Source: Ovoidimarina sp038744785
Lineage (GTDB): Bacteria > Pseudomonadota > Alphaproteobacteria > Rhodobacterales > Rhodobacteraceae
NCBI GenBank assembly: GCA_038744785.1
Contig: JBCDLX010000019.1
Span: 1-64,000, forward strand
Reading direction: 5' to 3'
DNA: 64,000 nucleotides
In this document: in pieces, positions 17,661 to 26,679 of the stretch
How positions within the stretch are numbered: position 1 is the first letter of the stretch
Layout of the letters: each line of letters opens with the position of its first letter
Position numbers and translations under genes: made by a program
Notes under the pieces: generated by a model
Told to the model about the DNA's origin: nothing
The model's database searches: none
Seen by the model: only the letters and a program-made list of their open reading frames with translations

Positions 17661-18509
17661 AAGTACTCGGACCAGTGCGGTCTGAAGCGGTGTCGACCGG
17701 AACTCTGGCAAAAGGCGCTGCAAGGCCACAGGATCAAGCCTGTGGGGCTTCGACCAGAGATACCTCATTTCGACAAGATACCGCGCAAGCGGCCAGAATG
17801 GTCGCGCCAAATGGATGGGCAACCAGGACATCGCAGAAACCGAGATCGGTCGGCCCATCACCTCTCCGCACACCGTTGCTAGGTCTTCGGCGGTCAGTGT
17901 GTATCCCGCGAAGGGAATGTCGGTGAACTGTCCAAGCCTGTCGCGCTGATCGGCCAGAAGCGTCGCGGCACGCGCCAGATCCGGAAGATAGGCCCAGGCA
18001 TGTGGTGCTGATTTGCGGCCCGGATAGGTCAACCGGCCCTTGCCAATCTTCGTTGCGATTACTTTGTCGAACCAGTTTCCGGACGGTTCGGTATCAAGAA
18101 AATCACCGGCACGCAGGACAATCGTCTGTACCCCGGACGCCCGGTAGGCCGCTTCCATATCGCGGCGAATACGACCAAGCGGATTGCGCGCTGTGTGCGG
18201 GGTTACGTCGGTCAGCAACTCGGGCGCGTCAGCTCCGAATACATAGACGTTGCCCGGCACAATTACCGTCGAACCGCTGGCCTTTGCCGCTTCGATCACG
18301 CGCTGGGTCAGCGCCGGGACCTGCGTCGCCCAGAGTTCGTAGGACGGGTTCCATCCGTTGACGATGACGTCTTGTCCATGCGCAGCAGTCATCAGATCGT
18401 GGCGTTCGCGGTCAAACAACGTCACCCGCCATCCACGGTTCCAGAAAGCTTCCGCCGCGTGGCGCCCAAACCGCCCGTTTCCGCCAAGGACCAGTACTGA
18501 ACCCGTCAT
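17571..18509 (-). CDS. NAD(P)-binding epimerase/dehydratase-like protein (extended SDR)
   Basis: 312 residues from the second of two ATGs (GGAG is 7 nt before it; the other is at 18515). The N-terminus VLVLGGNGRFGRHAAEAF holds the GxxGxxG dinucleotide motif. The usual YxxxK catalytic pair is not evident (GRIRRDMEAAYRAS is at the expected place), so it may act as a reductase or atypical SDR rather than an epimerase. Divergent from a LysR-type regulator 93 nt away, which is the natural candidate for its control. Its last 90 nt overlap the convergent EEP gene. Confidence 0.82.
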   Translation of the reverse strand: MTGSVLVLGGNGRFGRHAAEAFWNRGWRVTLFDRERHDLMTAAHGQDVIVNGWNPSYELWATQVPALTQRVIEAAKASGSTVIVPGNVYVFGADAPELLTDVTPHTARNPLGRIRRDMEAAYRASGVQTIVLRAGDFLDTEPSGNWFDKVIATKIGKGRLTYPGRKSAPHAWAYLPDLARAATLLADQRDRLGQFTDIPFAGYTLTAEDLATVCGEVMGRPISVSAMSWLPIHLARPFWPLARYLVEMRYLWSKPHRLDPVALQRLLPEFRSTPLQTALVRVLSAQIDPDEPMSENRLIVEIPVDGFTPQHS

Positions 18510-18602
18510 CGTCATTCTCCATCATCGCGCTTGCTTCCTACTTGGTGTAGCCAAACCCATTTGTGAATTTACCGGAATCGCAGAAGTGCTATTCAAGGAT
18601 GA

Positions 18603-19499
18603 ATGGATAAGCCGCTTCAATCGCTTGACTGGTCGATGGTCGAGGTCTTCTTGGCCGTTGCCGAAAGCGGGTCGCTGTCAGGTGCCGCACGCAAGCTTGG
18701 CACAAGCCAGCCAACCGTAGGGCGTCAGGTTCGCGATATCGAAGAGCGCTTGGGTACAACGTTGTTTCTTCGCGAACCCCGGGGGATGTCGTTGTCCGAA
18801 ACAGGGGCCGCGCTGTTGGAGCCCGCGCATATGATGCGCGAAGCAGCAGGTCGCTTTGCAAACATTGCCGCTGGCGCGGGTGAGGCCGTTTCAGGCACGG
18901 TTCGGATCACGGCGAGCGATTTTATCTCGCACTACATCATGCCCAGGATCATCGCGGCGATCCGGCTGTCAGAGCCGGATATCTCTATCGATCTTGTAGC
19001 GACTGATCACACCAACAACCTTCTATTCCGCGAAGCGGACATTGCCGTTCGCATGTTCAGACCGACGCAGCTTGATCTGATCACCAAACATGTGGGCGAC
19101 ATGCCGATCGCCCTTTTTGGAGCCAAGGCCTATCTGGACAGGGTCGGGCGCCCCAAGACGGTCGAGGATCTTATGGACCACGAGTGGGTCGGCTACGACA
19201 AGGACCCACGTATGATCGAAGGGTTTCGTGAAGCTGGTTGGCCCGTAGAGCGCGCCTTCTTTCGCACCCGGTGCGACCACCATCCAATCCTTTGGGAGTT
19301 TGTGCGCGCGGGCTGCGGCTTGGGTTTTGTGCAGCGCCCATACGCAGCACGCGAGCCCTTGGTCGAAGAGGTGCCGATCAGCGTCCAGCTGCCAACGCTT
19401 GAGGTTTGGTTGACGGCCCATGCGGCGCTGCGTGGAACGCCGCGTATAAGGCGCGTCTGGACGCTTTTGGCCCAACATCTGAGGCGCTATGTGGAATAA
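18603..19499 (+). CDS. LysR-family transcriptional regulator
   Basis: 298 residues. The N-terminal winged helix-turn-helix is textbook (FLAVAESGSLSGAARKLGTSQPTVGRQVRDIEERLGTTLF), followed by a periplasmic-binding-like effector domain. An AAGGA site precedes the ATG. Divergent from the epimerase-like gene, the standard arrangement for LysR control of its neighbour; a short inverted repeat (TTGG-TGTAG-CCAA, about 18542-18554) lies in between. Effector unknown. Confidence 0.92.
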   Translation: MDKPLQSLDWSMVEVFLAVAESGSLSGAARKLGTSQPTVGRQVRDIEERLGTTLFLREPRGMSLSETGAALLEPAHMMREAAGRFANIAAGAGEAVSGTVRITASDFISHYIMPRIIAAIRLSEPDISIDLVATDHTNNLLFREADIAVRMFRPTQLDLITKHVGDMPIALFGAKAYLDRVGRPKTVEDLMDHEWVGYDKDPRMIEGFREAGWPVERAFFRTRCDHHPILWEFVRAGCGLGFVQRPYAAREPLVEEVPISVQLPTLEVWLTAHAALRGTPRIRRVWTLLAQHLRRYVE

Positions 19500-19570
19500 G
19501 CGGGGTTCCTTGACCCTCCAGCATTGGCGGGCTAGGCGATGCGCCGACGCATCAGACAGGGACATCCACC

Positions 19571-20668
19571 ATGACCACCGCCTCGCTCCTTATTCTTCCC
19601 GGCGACGGGATCGGCCCCGAAGTTATGGCCGAGGTTCGAAAGGTGATCGGCTGGTTCGGCGGACAGGGGCTGCACTTTGACGTGTCTGAAGACCTTGTTG
19701 GCGGCGCGGCCTACGACGCGCATGGCACGCCTTTGCACGATGACACGATGGCAAAGGCGCAAGAGGTCGACGCGGTCCTTCTGGGCGCGGTCGGCGGACC
19801 GAAATACGATGAGCTGGACTTCTCGGTGAAACCTGAGCGCGGGCTTCTGCGGCTTCGCAAGGAAATGGACCTCTACGCCAATCTCCGTCCCGCACAGTGC
19901 TTTGATGCATTGGCCGATTTTTCATCTCTGAAAGCGGATGTGGTCGGCGGTTTGGACATTATGATTGTTCGCGAATTGACCTCGGGCGTTTACTTCGGCG
20001 AACCGCGGGGGATCATCAAGGAAGGAAACGAACGCGTTGGGATCAACACGCAGCGTTATACCGAATCCGAAATTGCACGCGTCGCGCGGTCGGCGTTCGA
20101 ACTTGCGCGGAAGCGGGACAACAAGATGTGCTCGATGGAAAAGGCCAACGTCATGGAATCGGGTGTTCTTTGGCGGGACGTTGTGAACGAAGTGCACGCA
20201 GCCGAATACCCCGATGTCGAACTCAGCCATATGTATGCCGACGCCGGTGCCATGCAGTTGACCCGCTGGCCCAAGCAGTTCGATGTGATCGTGACGGACA
20301 ACCTTTTTGGCGATCTGCTGTCTGATCTTGCGGCCATGCTGACGGGATCGCTTGGGATGCTGCCGTCTGCCTCGCTTGGCGCGCCGATGGCGAACGGCCG
20401 ACCCAAGGCGCTTTACGAACCGGTGCACGGCTCTGCCCCCGACATCGCCGGGGAAGGCAAAGCGAACCCAATCGCCTGTATCCTGAGCTTTGCTATGGCG
20501 CTGCGGTATTCCTTCGATCAGGGTGAGGCCGCGGCAAGACTTGAAGCGGCCGTGGAAGCGGTTTTGGCGGACGGTCTTCGGACTGCGGACCTCATGGGTC
20601 CCGATGGCGGTTCTCCTGTCTCGACCAGCGCAATGGGAGATGCGATCATTGCGAAGCTGTCTGCTTAG
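19571..20668 (+). CDS. leuB: 3-isopropylmalate dehydrogenase
   Basis: 365 residues, normal length. It oxidises and decarboxylates 3-isopropylmalate with NAD+ after the LeuCD step. Evidence includes LLILPGDGIGPEV at the N-terminus, LLRLRKEMDLYANLRP, ELTSGVYFG, and the metal-binding VTDNLFGDLLSD with EPVHGSAPDIAGEGKANP toward the end. It is 4.1 kb from leuCD on the same strand, so the leucine genes are close but not one operon. Confidence 0.97.
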   Translation: MTTASLLILPGDGIGPEVMAEVRKVIGWFGGQGLHFDVSEDLVGGAAYDAHGTPLHDDTMAKAQEVDAVLLGAVGGPKYDELDFSVKPERGLLRLRKEMDLYANLRPAQCFDALADFSSLKADVVGGLDIMIVRELTSGVYFGEPRGIIKEGNERVGINTQRYTESEIARVARSAFELARKRDNKMCSMEKANVMESGVLWRDVVNEVHAAEYPDVELSHMYADAGAMQLTRWPKQFDVIVTDNLFGDLLSDLAAMLTGSLGMLPSASLGAPMANGRPKALYEPVHGSAPDIAGEGKANPIACILSFAMALRYSFDQGEAAARLEAAVEAVLADGLRTADLMGPDGGSPVSTSAMGDAIIAKLSA

Positions 20669-20692
20669 CCGGCGGCAACTACGGAGGGGCAC

Positions 20693-21382
20693 ATGAAGCG
20701 ATCATTGACCATAGCCGCGATGGCAACTCTGTTGACTCTTTCGGGTGCGGCCAACGCACAGACCCTTGGCGACCGTCTGGAACAAGGTCTGCGAAAAGTG
20801 GGGGAAGGGGCGGCAAAGGTCGGTGAGGGCGCCGGGAAGATCGTGGATTCTGTCGGTGACTCGATCGACTCAACCGCCGAGCTGATGTCGAACGACGAAG
20901 ACCCGCAAGACACGCGCAATCGCTTGGATGCCATGGCCGCCGAAACACTGGATCGGCTGTTCACCGAGCAGCCCGAGGCAAAAGGTCTTTATGACATCGG
21001 CGCGGGTTACGCGGTTTTCGACACGCGCAAAGTGACGCTGATCGGGTTCACTGGCGGGGGCGGTCGTGGGGTCGCTGTGTCGGACGCGGGTGCCCGCACC
21101 TACATGAATATGGGCACCACCGGTGTGGGCGCGGCATTTGGCATCGGTGGTTTCGAGTCACAGGTGGTCATGATTTTTCAGGACCCGCAAAGCTTTCAGA
21201 ACTTCGTCACCGTCGGGTTCGATGCCACGGCAGAAGCGGGCACAGTGTTTGGCGACGACAAGGATTCGCTAGAGTTTCGCTTCGAAGATGGTCGAGCAAT
21301 TTTTGTGCTTACCAACCGTGGCTGGCGCGTATCGGCGACGGCTGCCGGCACAAAATACTGGGTGGATGCCAACCTGAACTAG
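20693..21382 (+). CDS. Exported SYLF/YSC84-domain lipid-binding protein
   Basis: 229 residues; GGAGGGG precedes the ATG. A cleavable signal peptide (MKRSLTIAAMATLLTLSGAANA) is followed by a heptad-like Gly/Lys/Val stretch (residues about 25-55, GEGAAKVGEGAGKIVDSVG), then the SYLF domain with GYAVFDTRKVTLIGFTGGGGRGVAV. SYLF domains bind phosphoinositides in eukaryotes; bacterial secreted versions are poorly characterised and are thought to be envelope proteins. Starts 24 nt after leuB, possibly read from the same message. Confidence 0.85.
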   Translation: MKRSLTIAAMATLLTLSGAANAQTLGDRLEQGLRKVGEGAAKVGEGAGKIVDSVGDSIDSTAELMSNDEDPQDTRNRLDAMAAETLDRLFTEQPEAKGLYDIGAGYAVFDTRKVTLIGFTGGGGRGVAVSDAGARTYMNMGTTGVGAAFGIGGFESQVVMIFQDPQSFQNFVTVGFDATAEAGTVFGDDKDSLEFRFEDGRAIFVLTNRGWRVSATAAGTKYWVDANLN

Positions 21383-21404
21383 CCCCAGAGAATAGGAGAG
21401 GATT

Positions 21405-21977
21405 ATGCCGGATCAGACGACGTGGTCCTGCCAGTGCGGCGACGTTGAACTGACCATTCGGGCGGGGGAAGGAACGCGCGCGGTCTGCTATTGCTCGTCG
21501 TGCCAGACTTTTCCGAAACTGTTCGGTCACGGCGACCTGCTAAGCACTTCGGGTGGAACGGAACTTTATCAGACGCTTCCAGACCTTGTTACGATCAACC
21601 GCGGCGCCGATCGGCTTGGTCGGCTCAGGCTGACGGATAAAGGACCGCTTCGCTGGGTGGCAACCTGTTGCGGTACACCCCTCGCAAACACCTCTCCGAC
21701 TGTTCAGGTTCCGTTTGTATCCATTCTTCTTTGGGGTGCAAAGGATCCTGGTAAGTTGGGACCTGTTCGGGCGCACGTCAACACCGACAGCGCCAAAGGT
21801 CCGGTGCCCACGAGCCTGTTGACCTATCGCCGACTATTTTGGCAGGTTCTTGGCCGCGCGTTCAACGCGCGCCTGCGGGGACGTCACCGTCCAAACCCAT
21901 TTTTCGACCCGGAAGGTAAGGCGGTTGGCGCTCGGATCGAAATCACCGACGAGATGCGTGCAAGCGCAGCCGGCTAA
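21405..21977 (+). CDS. DUF6151 / GFA-like zinc-binding protein
   Basis: 190 residues with AGGAGAGG before the ATG. Cysteine pairs resemble the glutathione-dependent formaldehyde-activating (GFA) fold: CQCGDVEL near residue 10, CYCSSCQTF near residue 30, and TCCGTPL near 90. GFA-like domains bind structural zinc and form a beta-tent; function in this subfamily is unknown. It starts 22 nt after the SYLF gene, so the two may share a transcript with leuB. Confidence 0.75.
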   Translation: MPDQTTWSCQCGDVELTIRAGEGTRAVCYCSSCQTFPKLFGHGDLLSTSGGTELYQTLPDLVTINRGADRLGRLRLTDKGPLRWVATCCGTPLANTSPTVQVPFVSILLWGAKDPGKLGPVRAHVNTDSAKGPVPTSLLTYRRLFWQVLGRAFNARLRGRHRPNPFFDPEGKAVGARIEITDEMRASAAG

Positions 21978-22078
21978 GGCATGCATTCCGCGCGCAGGAG
22001 CTTTGCAGGATCAGCGCTTGCAATCCCGCCGGACCAGGCGCATGCCAATTGCAAGAGGCCTACCGCCTAACTGCACCC

Positions 22079-23044
22079 ATGACCGATCCTGCAAAATCGA
22101 CCCTGCGTGGCGCACTCTTTGCGCTTTTGGCGTTTGCGATATTCGCAACGGCGGACACGCTCGTGAAGTATCTTGGCGGCTTCTACGCGCCGTTCCAGAT
22201 CCTGTTCTTCAGTGTGACGCTCAGCTTTCCACTGGTCCTCTTTATGCTGATCGGCGATCCCGAAAAGGCGACCCTTCGGCCCGTGCACCCCTATTGGACA
22301 GCGTTCCGTACACTCGCTGTGATCCTGACCGGTGCAACCGCCTTTTACGCTTTTGCAACGATCCCCTTGGCACAGGTCTATGCAATCCTCTTCGCAGCGC
22401 CGCTGATCATCACGATCCTGTCGATCCCGATCCTGGGCGAGCGTGTCGGCCCGCATCGGTGGGCTGCTGTTGCGCTGGGCCTTGTCGGCGTCCTGATCGT
22501 TGTGCGCCCGGGAACGTCAGAGCTGACGCTCGGTCATTTCGCGGCGATTTCGGCTGCGGTGACAAGCTCTTTCGCGTCGATCATCGTCCGCAAGATCGGA
22601 CGGGACGAACGGACGCCGGTGATGATGCTGTATCCCATGCTAGCAAACTTCATCGCTATGGGCGCGCTGATGCCGAGGTTCTACGATCCGATGCCGGTTG
22701 AACATCTTGGGTTGTTGGCGTTGTTTTCGTTTCTTGCCTTCACGGCGGGGCTTCTTCTGATCGCGGCCTATCGTATGGCGGACGCAGCGATTGTGGCGCC
22801 GATGCAGTATTCGCAGATCCTTTGGGCCGCAGGTTATGGCTGGTTCCTGTTCGGCGAGACGGCAGACAGAACGACTTGGGTCGGCGCAGGCGTTGTCATC
22901 ATTAGTGGGCTCTACATTGTTCTGCGCGAAAGCCTTGCAGGGATTTCCGAGACAACACCCGTTTTGCGTACCAAGTCCCGCCCGGAAACCGGCACGGCGC
23001 CTCGTGTCAGTACGATCGAGAAGATGCAGCCCCCGGGCGGGTAG
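22079..23044 (+). CDS. DMT-family (EamA) transporter
   Basis: 321 residues from ATG 22079; an upstream TTG at 22049 is less likely. About ten hydrophobic helices arranged as two EamA repeats (first half up to about residue 140, second beginning at AAISAAVTSSFASIIVRKIG). The start LRGALFALLAFAIFATADTLVKYLGG is typical of drug/metabolite exporters of the inner membrane. Substrate cannot be read from sequence. A tRNA-Pro gene follows 46 nt downstream. Confidence 0.9.
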   Translation: MTDPAKSTLRGALFALLAFAIFATADTLVKYLGGFYAPFQILFFSVTLSFPLVLFMLIGDPEKATLRPVHPYWTAFRTLAVILTGATAFYAFATIPLAQVYAILFAAPLIITILSIPILGERVGPHRWAAVALGLVGVLIVVRPGTSELTLGHFAAISAAVTSSFASIIVRKIGRDERTPVMMLYPMLANFIAMGALMPRFYDPMPVEHLGLLALFSFLAFTAGLLLIAAYRMADAAIVAPMQYSQILWAAGYGWFLFGETADRTTWVGAGVVIISGLYIVLRESLAGISETTPVLRTKSRPETGTAPRVSTIEKMQPPGG

Positions 23045-23090
23045 ACCTCTTGCATTGCCTTCGATCTGGCGGTAGGCCACCGGCCACGGT

Positions 23091-23167
23091 CGGAGTGTAG
23101 CTCAGCCTGGTAGAGCACTGTCTTCGGGAGGCAGGGGTCGTGAGTTCGAATCTCGCCACTCCGACCA
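23091..23167 (+). tRNA. tRNA-Pro (anticodon CGG)
   Basis: 77 nt with encoded CCA. The acceptor arms CGGAGTG and CACTCCG pair, with the C1-G72 pair typical of bacterial proline tRNA. The anticodon stem CTGTC/GGCAG encloses loop TTCGGGA, giving anticodon CGG; the T-arm loop is GTTCGAATC. Confidence 0.97.
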
Positions 23168-23261
23168 ATGAAATGAGTTGTGTTCGCACTTCATCGATTC
23201 TTCCGTGACCGGTTTCGCGACCGGAAGCTGCCTTTGAGCGGGCCACGCCAAGCTTGAACTT

Positions 23262-23714
23262 CTACAGCTTCGACAGCTTTTTTGGATCTTTTGCGAGCTT
23301 GTTCAAAAGAGAAGAAAGATCCTTCTCATCGACAAGTTTCGCGGCCTTTTGAAACGAAAACCAGTGGCGTTTTCGTTCCTTCTGCTCTTTCCAGTGACGT
23401 TTCAGGCGTTCGACGATCATTGGAAAGACGGTGACTCTGCAGGGCAGGTCGGACTGAGCATCCACACCCAGCCGTTTGTTGTAGCGATATTCGCCGATCG
23501 GCTGATCAGAGACGTAACCGACCGCACCCGCTTCCTCCAATGCTTCGATCTTTGCAGCCTGCCACGGCTTCTTGCCGTCCATGAGCCAACCTTTGGGCAT
23601 TACCCAACGGCCAGTGTCGCGCGAGGTGACCATAAGAATGCGAGGTTTGCCGGACTTGTCCCAGCGAACCGGTAGGGCCGCGATCTGCTCGGTCGCTTGA
23701 TCCTTCTTGCTCAA
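23262..23714 (-). CDS. Nudix hydrolase with a variant Nudix box
   Basis: 150 residues. The Nudix box starts at Gly42 in PKGWLMDGKKPWQAAK and continues IEALEEAGA. The metal-binding glutamates Glu57, Glu60 and Glu61 and Gly63 are present, but the first Glu of the consensus is Lys48 and the Arg is Ile56. This form resembles diphosphoinositol-polyphosphate/diadenosine-type Nudix proteins common in alphaproteobacteria. The last 25 residues are Lys/Leu-rich. Alone on its strand, downstream of the ugp genes (158 nt gap with no feature I can assign). Confidence 0.88.
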   Translation of the reverse strand: MSKKDQATEQIAALPVRWDKSGKPRILMVTSRDTGRWVMPKGWLMDGKKPWQAAKIEALEEAGAVGYVSDQPIGEYRYNKRLGVDAQSDLPCRVTVFPMIVERLKRHWKEQKERKRHWFSFQKAAKLVDEKDLSSLLNKLAKDPKKLSKL

Positions 23715-23872
23715 AACGTCTGCCTACTTGCCTGCCCGCATCCTTCGCGGCGTTGTGGATCTTCGGTTTTGCCTCTGCACGGGCATTAGACTTTGTCGGC
23801 GATCCTGCCGCATCGCCTTCATCTATCTGAACATCTTACAAAGTTCGATGGCACGCCGACAACTGGTGGCGC

Positions 23873-24889
23873 TTACAAACGCTGCCGACTGCCGTCTGAA
23901 GAGAACACCATCTGATCCGAAGCGCTCCAGGCAAGCCCACAATTGGTTCCTTCCGCAGGAATCGGAAGGGCGCCATCCTGCCGAACCGTAACGTCTCCGC
24001 CGTCAAGAAGCTTCAAGTGCACAAGCGTCTCGGCGCCCAACGGTTCTGAGTACACGACAGCTCCGGCAAAATCGCTCTCAGTCTGATCGACAAGCCGAAC
24101 GTGTTCGGGTCGAATGCCAAGCTTGCTTTGGTCCGGGACGTTCAACCCAACACGATCTGCCGGAAGGAAATTCGTTGGCGGCGAGCCGATGAAACCCGCA
24201 ACAAACTCTGTCGCAGGGTCTGAATACACGTCAAGCGGCTTGCCGATCTGGTCCGCCACACCTTGGTTCATGACGATCATACGGTCGGCCAAGGTCATTG
24301 CTTCAACCTGATCGTGGGTGACATAAAGTGACGTAACACCCAATTCGCGCTGAAGCGATTTAATCTCGAGCCGCATCTGAACGCGCAGCTTGGCATCTAG
24401 GTTCGACAGGGGTTCGTCAAACAGGAAGACTGCAGGTTTCCGGACAATCGCCCGCCCCATTGCAACGCGCTGGCGTTGGCCGCCGGACAACTCACGCGGT
24501 TTTCGTTTCAGGTAAGGCTTCAGTTGCAGGATCTCTGCAGCATTCGCCACCCGTGCTTCGATCTCGTCGCGTGGGACTCTTGCGATCTTCAGTCCGTAGG
24601 CCATGTTGTCGAAAACCGACATGTGCGGATAAAGCGCGTAGTTCTGAAAGACCATCGCAATATCGCGATCCATCGGTTCCACGTCGTTCACCTGTCGGTC
24701 GTCAATCCTGACCTCTCCGGAAGTTACGGTCTCTAGCCCTGCAACCATGCGCAGAAGCGTTGATTTCCCGCAGCCCGATGGGCCAACGATCACGATGAAT
24801 TCACCGTCGGCGATATCTATGTCGACACCGTGGATCACTTCGGTCTTTCCATAGGATTTTCGCAGATCCTTTAGCGATACGGTGGCCAT
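23873..24889 (-). CDS. ugpC: sn-glycerol-3-phosphate ABC transporter, ATP-binding subunit
   Basis: 338 residues. Walker A GPSGCGKST (about 37-45), signature LSGGQRQRVAMGRA, Walker B FLFDEPLSNLDA and a C-terminal MalK-like regulatory (TOBE) domain. It powers import through UgpA/UgpE. The ATG directly follows the ugpE stop with no gap, so translation is coupled. The family also includes sugar transporters, but the order binding protein-permease-permease-ATPase and the protein sequences point to Ugp. Confidence 0.92.
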   Translation of the reverse strand: MATVSLKDLRKSYGKTEVIHGVDIDIADGEFIVIVGPSGCGKSTLLRMVAGLETVTSGEVRIDDRQVNDVEPMDRDIAMVFQNYALYPHMSVFDNMAYGLKIARVPRDEIEARVANAAEILQLKPYLKRKPRELSGGQRQRVAMGRAIVRKPAVFLFDEPLSNLDAKLRVQMRLEIKSLQRELGVTSLYVTHDQVEAMTLADRMIVMNQGVADQIGKPLDVYSDPATEFVAGFIGSPPTNFLPADRVGLNVPDQSKLGIRPEHVRLVDQTESDFAGAVVYSEPLGAETLVHLKLLDGGDVTVRQDGALPIPAEGTNCGLAWSASDQMVFSSDGSRQRL

Positions 24890-25747
24890 CTATTTCTCGC
24901 TTTCCACAAGTCCGCGCACGAAGAGCCGCTGCATTCCAATCACCACCAGCACGGGTGGGACCATCGCAAGGATCGACGTCGCCATGATCGTCGGCCAATG
25001 GGCAAAATCATCGCCCGATGGGAACATCTGCTTGATCCCCATGACGATGGTATTCATCGACGGGTCTGTCGTGATCAAGAGCGGCCAAAGGTACTGATTC
25101 CAGCCATAGATAAACAGGATCACAAACAGCGCAGCAATGTTTGTCCGGCTCATCGGCAGAAGGATGTCAAAGAAGAAGCGCATTGGACCGGCGCCATCGA
25201 CCCGGGCCGCTTCAGCCAGTTCGTCCGGCACAGTCATGAAGAATTGTCGAAACAGGAACGTTGCGGTGGCCGACGCGACTAGCGGCAGAATAAGCCCCGA
25301 ATAGCTGTTCAGCATTCCGAAGTTTGCAATCACTTCGTAAGTTGGCACGATCCGGACCTCGACAGGCAGCATGAGCGTCAGGAAAATCAGCCAGAAGAAG
25401 ACCATACGACCGGGAAAACGGAAGTACACGATCGCGAAGGCCGAAAGAAGCGAGATCGCGATCTTGCCCAGCGCGATCCCGAGCGCCATGATCAGCGAAT
25501 TCATCAACATCGTTGCGACCGGTGCGTTGATACCGGCGGTCAACGCGCGTGTGTAGTTTTCGACCAGTTGGTCGCCCGGCAAAAGCGGCATCGGTGGGCG
25601 CACGATGTCCTGTTGCTCGACCGTCGAGGCGACAAAGGCCAGCCAGATCGGGAAGAAGATGAAAGCAATGCCGATAATGAGGCCCAGATGCGTCAACCAA
25701 AGACCGCGCCCCCGCTTCTCGACCATACCGCCACTTTGCCCGGCCAT
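24890..25747 (-). CDS. ugpE: sn-glycerol-3-phosphate ABC transporter, permease subunit
   Basis: 285 residues with six hydrophobic helices and the inner-membrane permease EAA loop (ELAEAARVDGAGPMRFFFDILLP region, about residues 190-212) that docks on the ATPase. Its start overlaps the ugpA stop by one nucleotide (TGATG). Forms the membrane channel with UgpA. A later ATG (MVEKRGRG) is possible but would lose the overlap. Confidence 0.92.
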   Translation of the reverse strand: MAGQSGGMVEKRGRGLWLTHLGLIIGIAFIFFPIWLAFVASTVEQQDIVRPPMPLLPGDQLVENYTRALTAGINAPVATMLMNSLIMALGIALGKIAISLLSAFAIVYFRFPGRMVFFWLIFLTLMLPVEVRIVPTYEVIANFGMLNSYSGLILPLVASATATFLFRQFFMTVPDELAEAARVDGAGPMRFFFDILLPMSRTNIAALFVILFIYGWNQYLWPLLITTDPSMNTIVMGIKQMFPSGDDFAHWPTIMATSILAMVPPVLVVIGMQRLFVRGLVESEK

Positions 25748-26628
25748 CAGTAGTGCACCCTTCGCTCGATGTATTTGAACTGAACCACGGTCAGGATCGA
25801 AACGATGAACAGCAAAATGACAGACTGAGCGGCGGACGACCCCAGATCCTGACCGACAAAACCATCCGAGTAGACCTTGTAGACAAGAATGGTCGTCGCC
25901 TGCTGCGGGCCGCCGCTTGTGATCGTGTGGATGACACCGAACGTTTCAAAGAAGGCGTAGATGATGTTTACGACCAGGAGAAAGAACGTCGTCGGCGACA
26001 GTAGCGGGAAGACGATCGTCCGAAAGCGGGTCCAGAAACGTGCGCCATCAATGGCTGCGGCCTCGATCACCGATTTCGGGATCGCCTGCAGACCCGCCAG
26101 GAAGAAGAGAAAGTTGTAGCTTATCCTGCCCCAGGCGCTTGCCACGACCACGAGCCCCATGGCTTCGCCTTCGTTTAGAACGTGGTTCCAGTCATATCCA
26201 AGCTGTCCCAGATACCAGGTCACGACGCCGACGCGTGTGTTAAACATGAAAAGCCACAGCACACCGGCCACGGCGGGCGCAACCGCGTAGGGCCAGATCA
26301 AAAGGGTCCGATAGGTGCCCGAACCCTTGATCAGCCGGTCGGCCAGCACCGCGAGGTACAAAGCCACGCCCATCGAAACGACCGTGACGAGAATCGAAAA
26401 GACGGCCGTTGTCACAAAGGACGCGCGATAGAAACGGTCGCTAAACAAAAACTCAAAGTTGCCAAGACCGACCCACTGCATTGAAAGTCCGAAGGGATCG
26501 GGAATGAACAGCGACTGCCAGATTGCCTGACCCGCAGGATAGAAAAAGAAAACCGCCGTGATGACGATTTGCGGGGCAACCAGCAATAGCGGCAGCCAGA
26601 TGCCCTTGAAGGTTACGCGCTTTTCCAA
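25747..26628 (-). CDS. ugpA: sn-glycerol-3-phosphate ABC transporter, permease subunit
   Basis: 293 residues. MalF/UgpA-type permease: opening PLLLVAPQIVITAVFFFYPAG, six helices, and the EAA loop in SVIEAAAIDGARFWTRFRT. Partner of UgpE; third component of the importer. It follows ugpB after a 51-nt gap that contains a strong hairpin, which may lower permease expression relative to the binding protein. Confidence 0.93.
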   Translation of the reverse strand: MEKRVTFKGIWLPLLLVAPQIVITAVFFFYPAGQAIWQSLFIPDPFGLSMQWVGLGNFEFLFSDRFYRASFVTTAVFSILVTVVSMGVALYLAVLADRLIKGSGTYRTLLIWPYAVAPAVAGVLWLFMFNTRVGVVTWYLGQLGYDWNHVLNEGEAMGLVVVASAWGRISYNFLFFLAGLQAIPKSVIEAAAIDGARFWTRFRTIVFPLLSPTTFFLLVVNIIYAFFETFGVIHTITSGGPQQATTILVYKVYSDGFVGQDLGSSAAQSVILLFIVSILTVVQFKYIERRVHY

Positions 26629-26638
26629 TGCTTCAAAC

Positions 26639-26666
26639 GCGCCGCCCCAGATATCCGAAGCGGCGC
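26639..26666 (-). repeat. Intercistronic hairpin between ugpB and ugpA
   Basis: GCGCCGC and GCGGCGC form a 7-bp GC stem around a 14-nt loop in the 51-nt gap after the ugpB stop. Such hairpins after binding-protein genes commonly protect the upstream message or partly terminate, giving more UgpB than permease. No T-run, so full termination is unlikely. Confidence 0.5.
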
Positions 26667-26679
26667 AACTTATGGCAGA

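Noticed and set aside
23091..23167. tRNA-Pro as an integration site for a mobile element
   Set aside because: No integrase, no repeated 3' tRNA fragment downstream and normal housekeeping genes on both sides.
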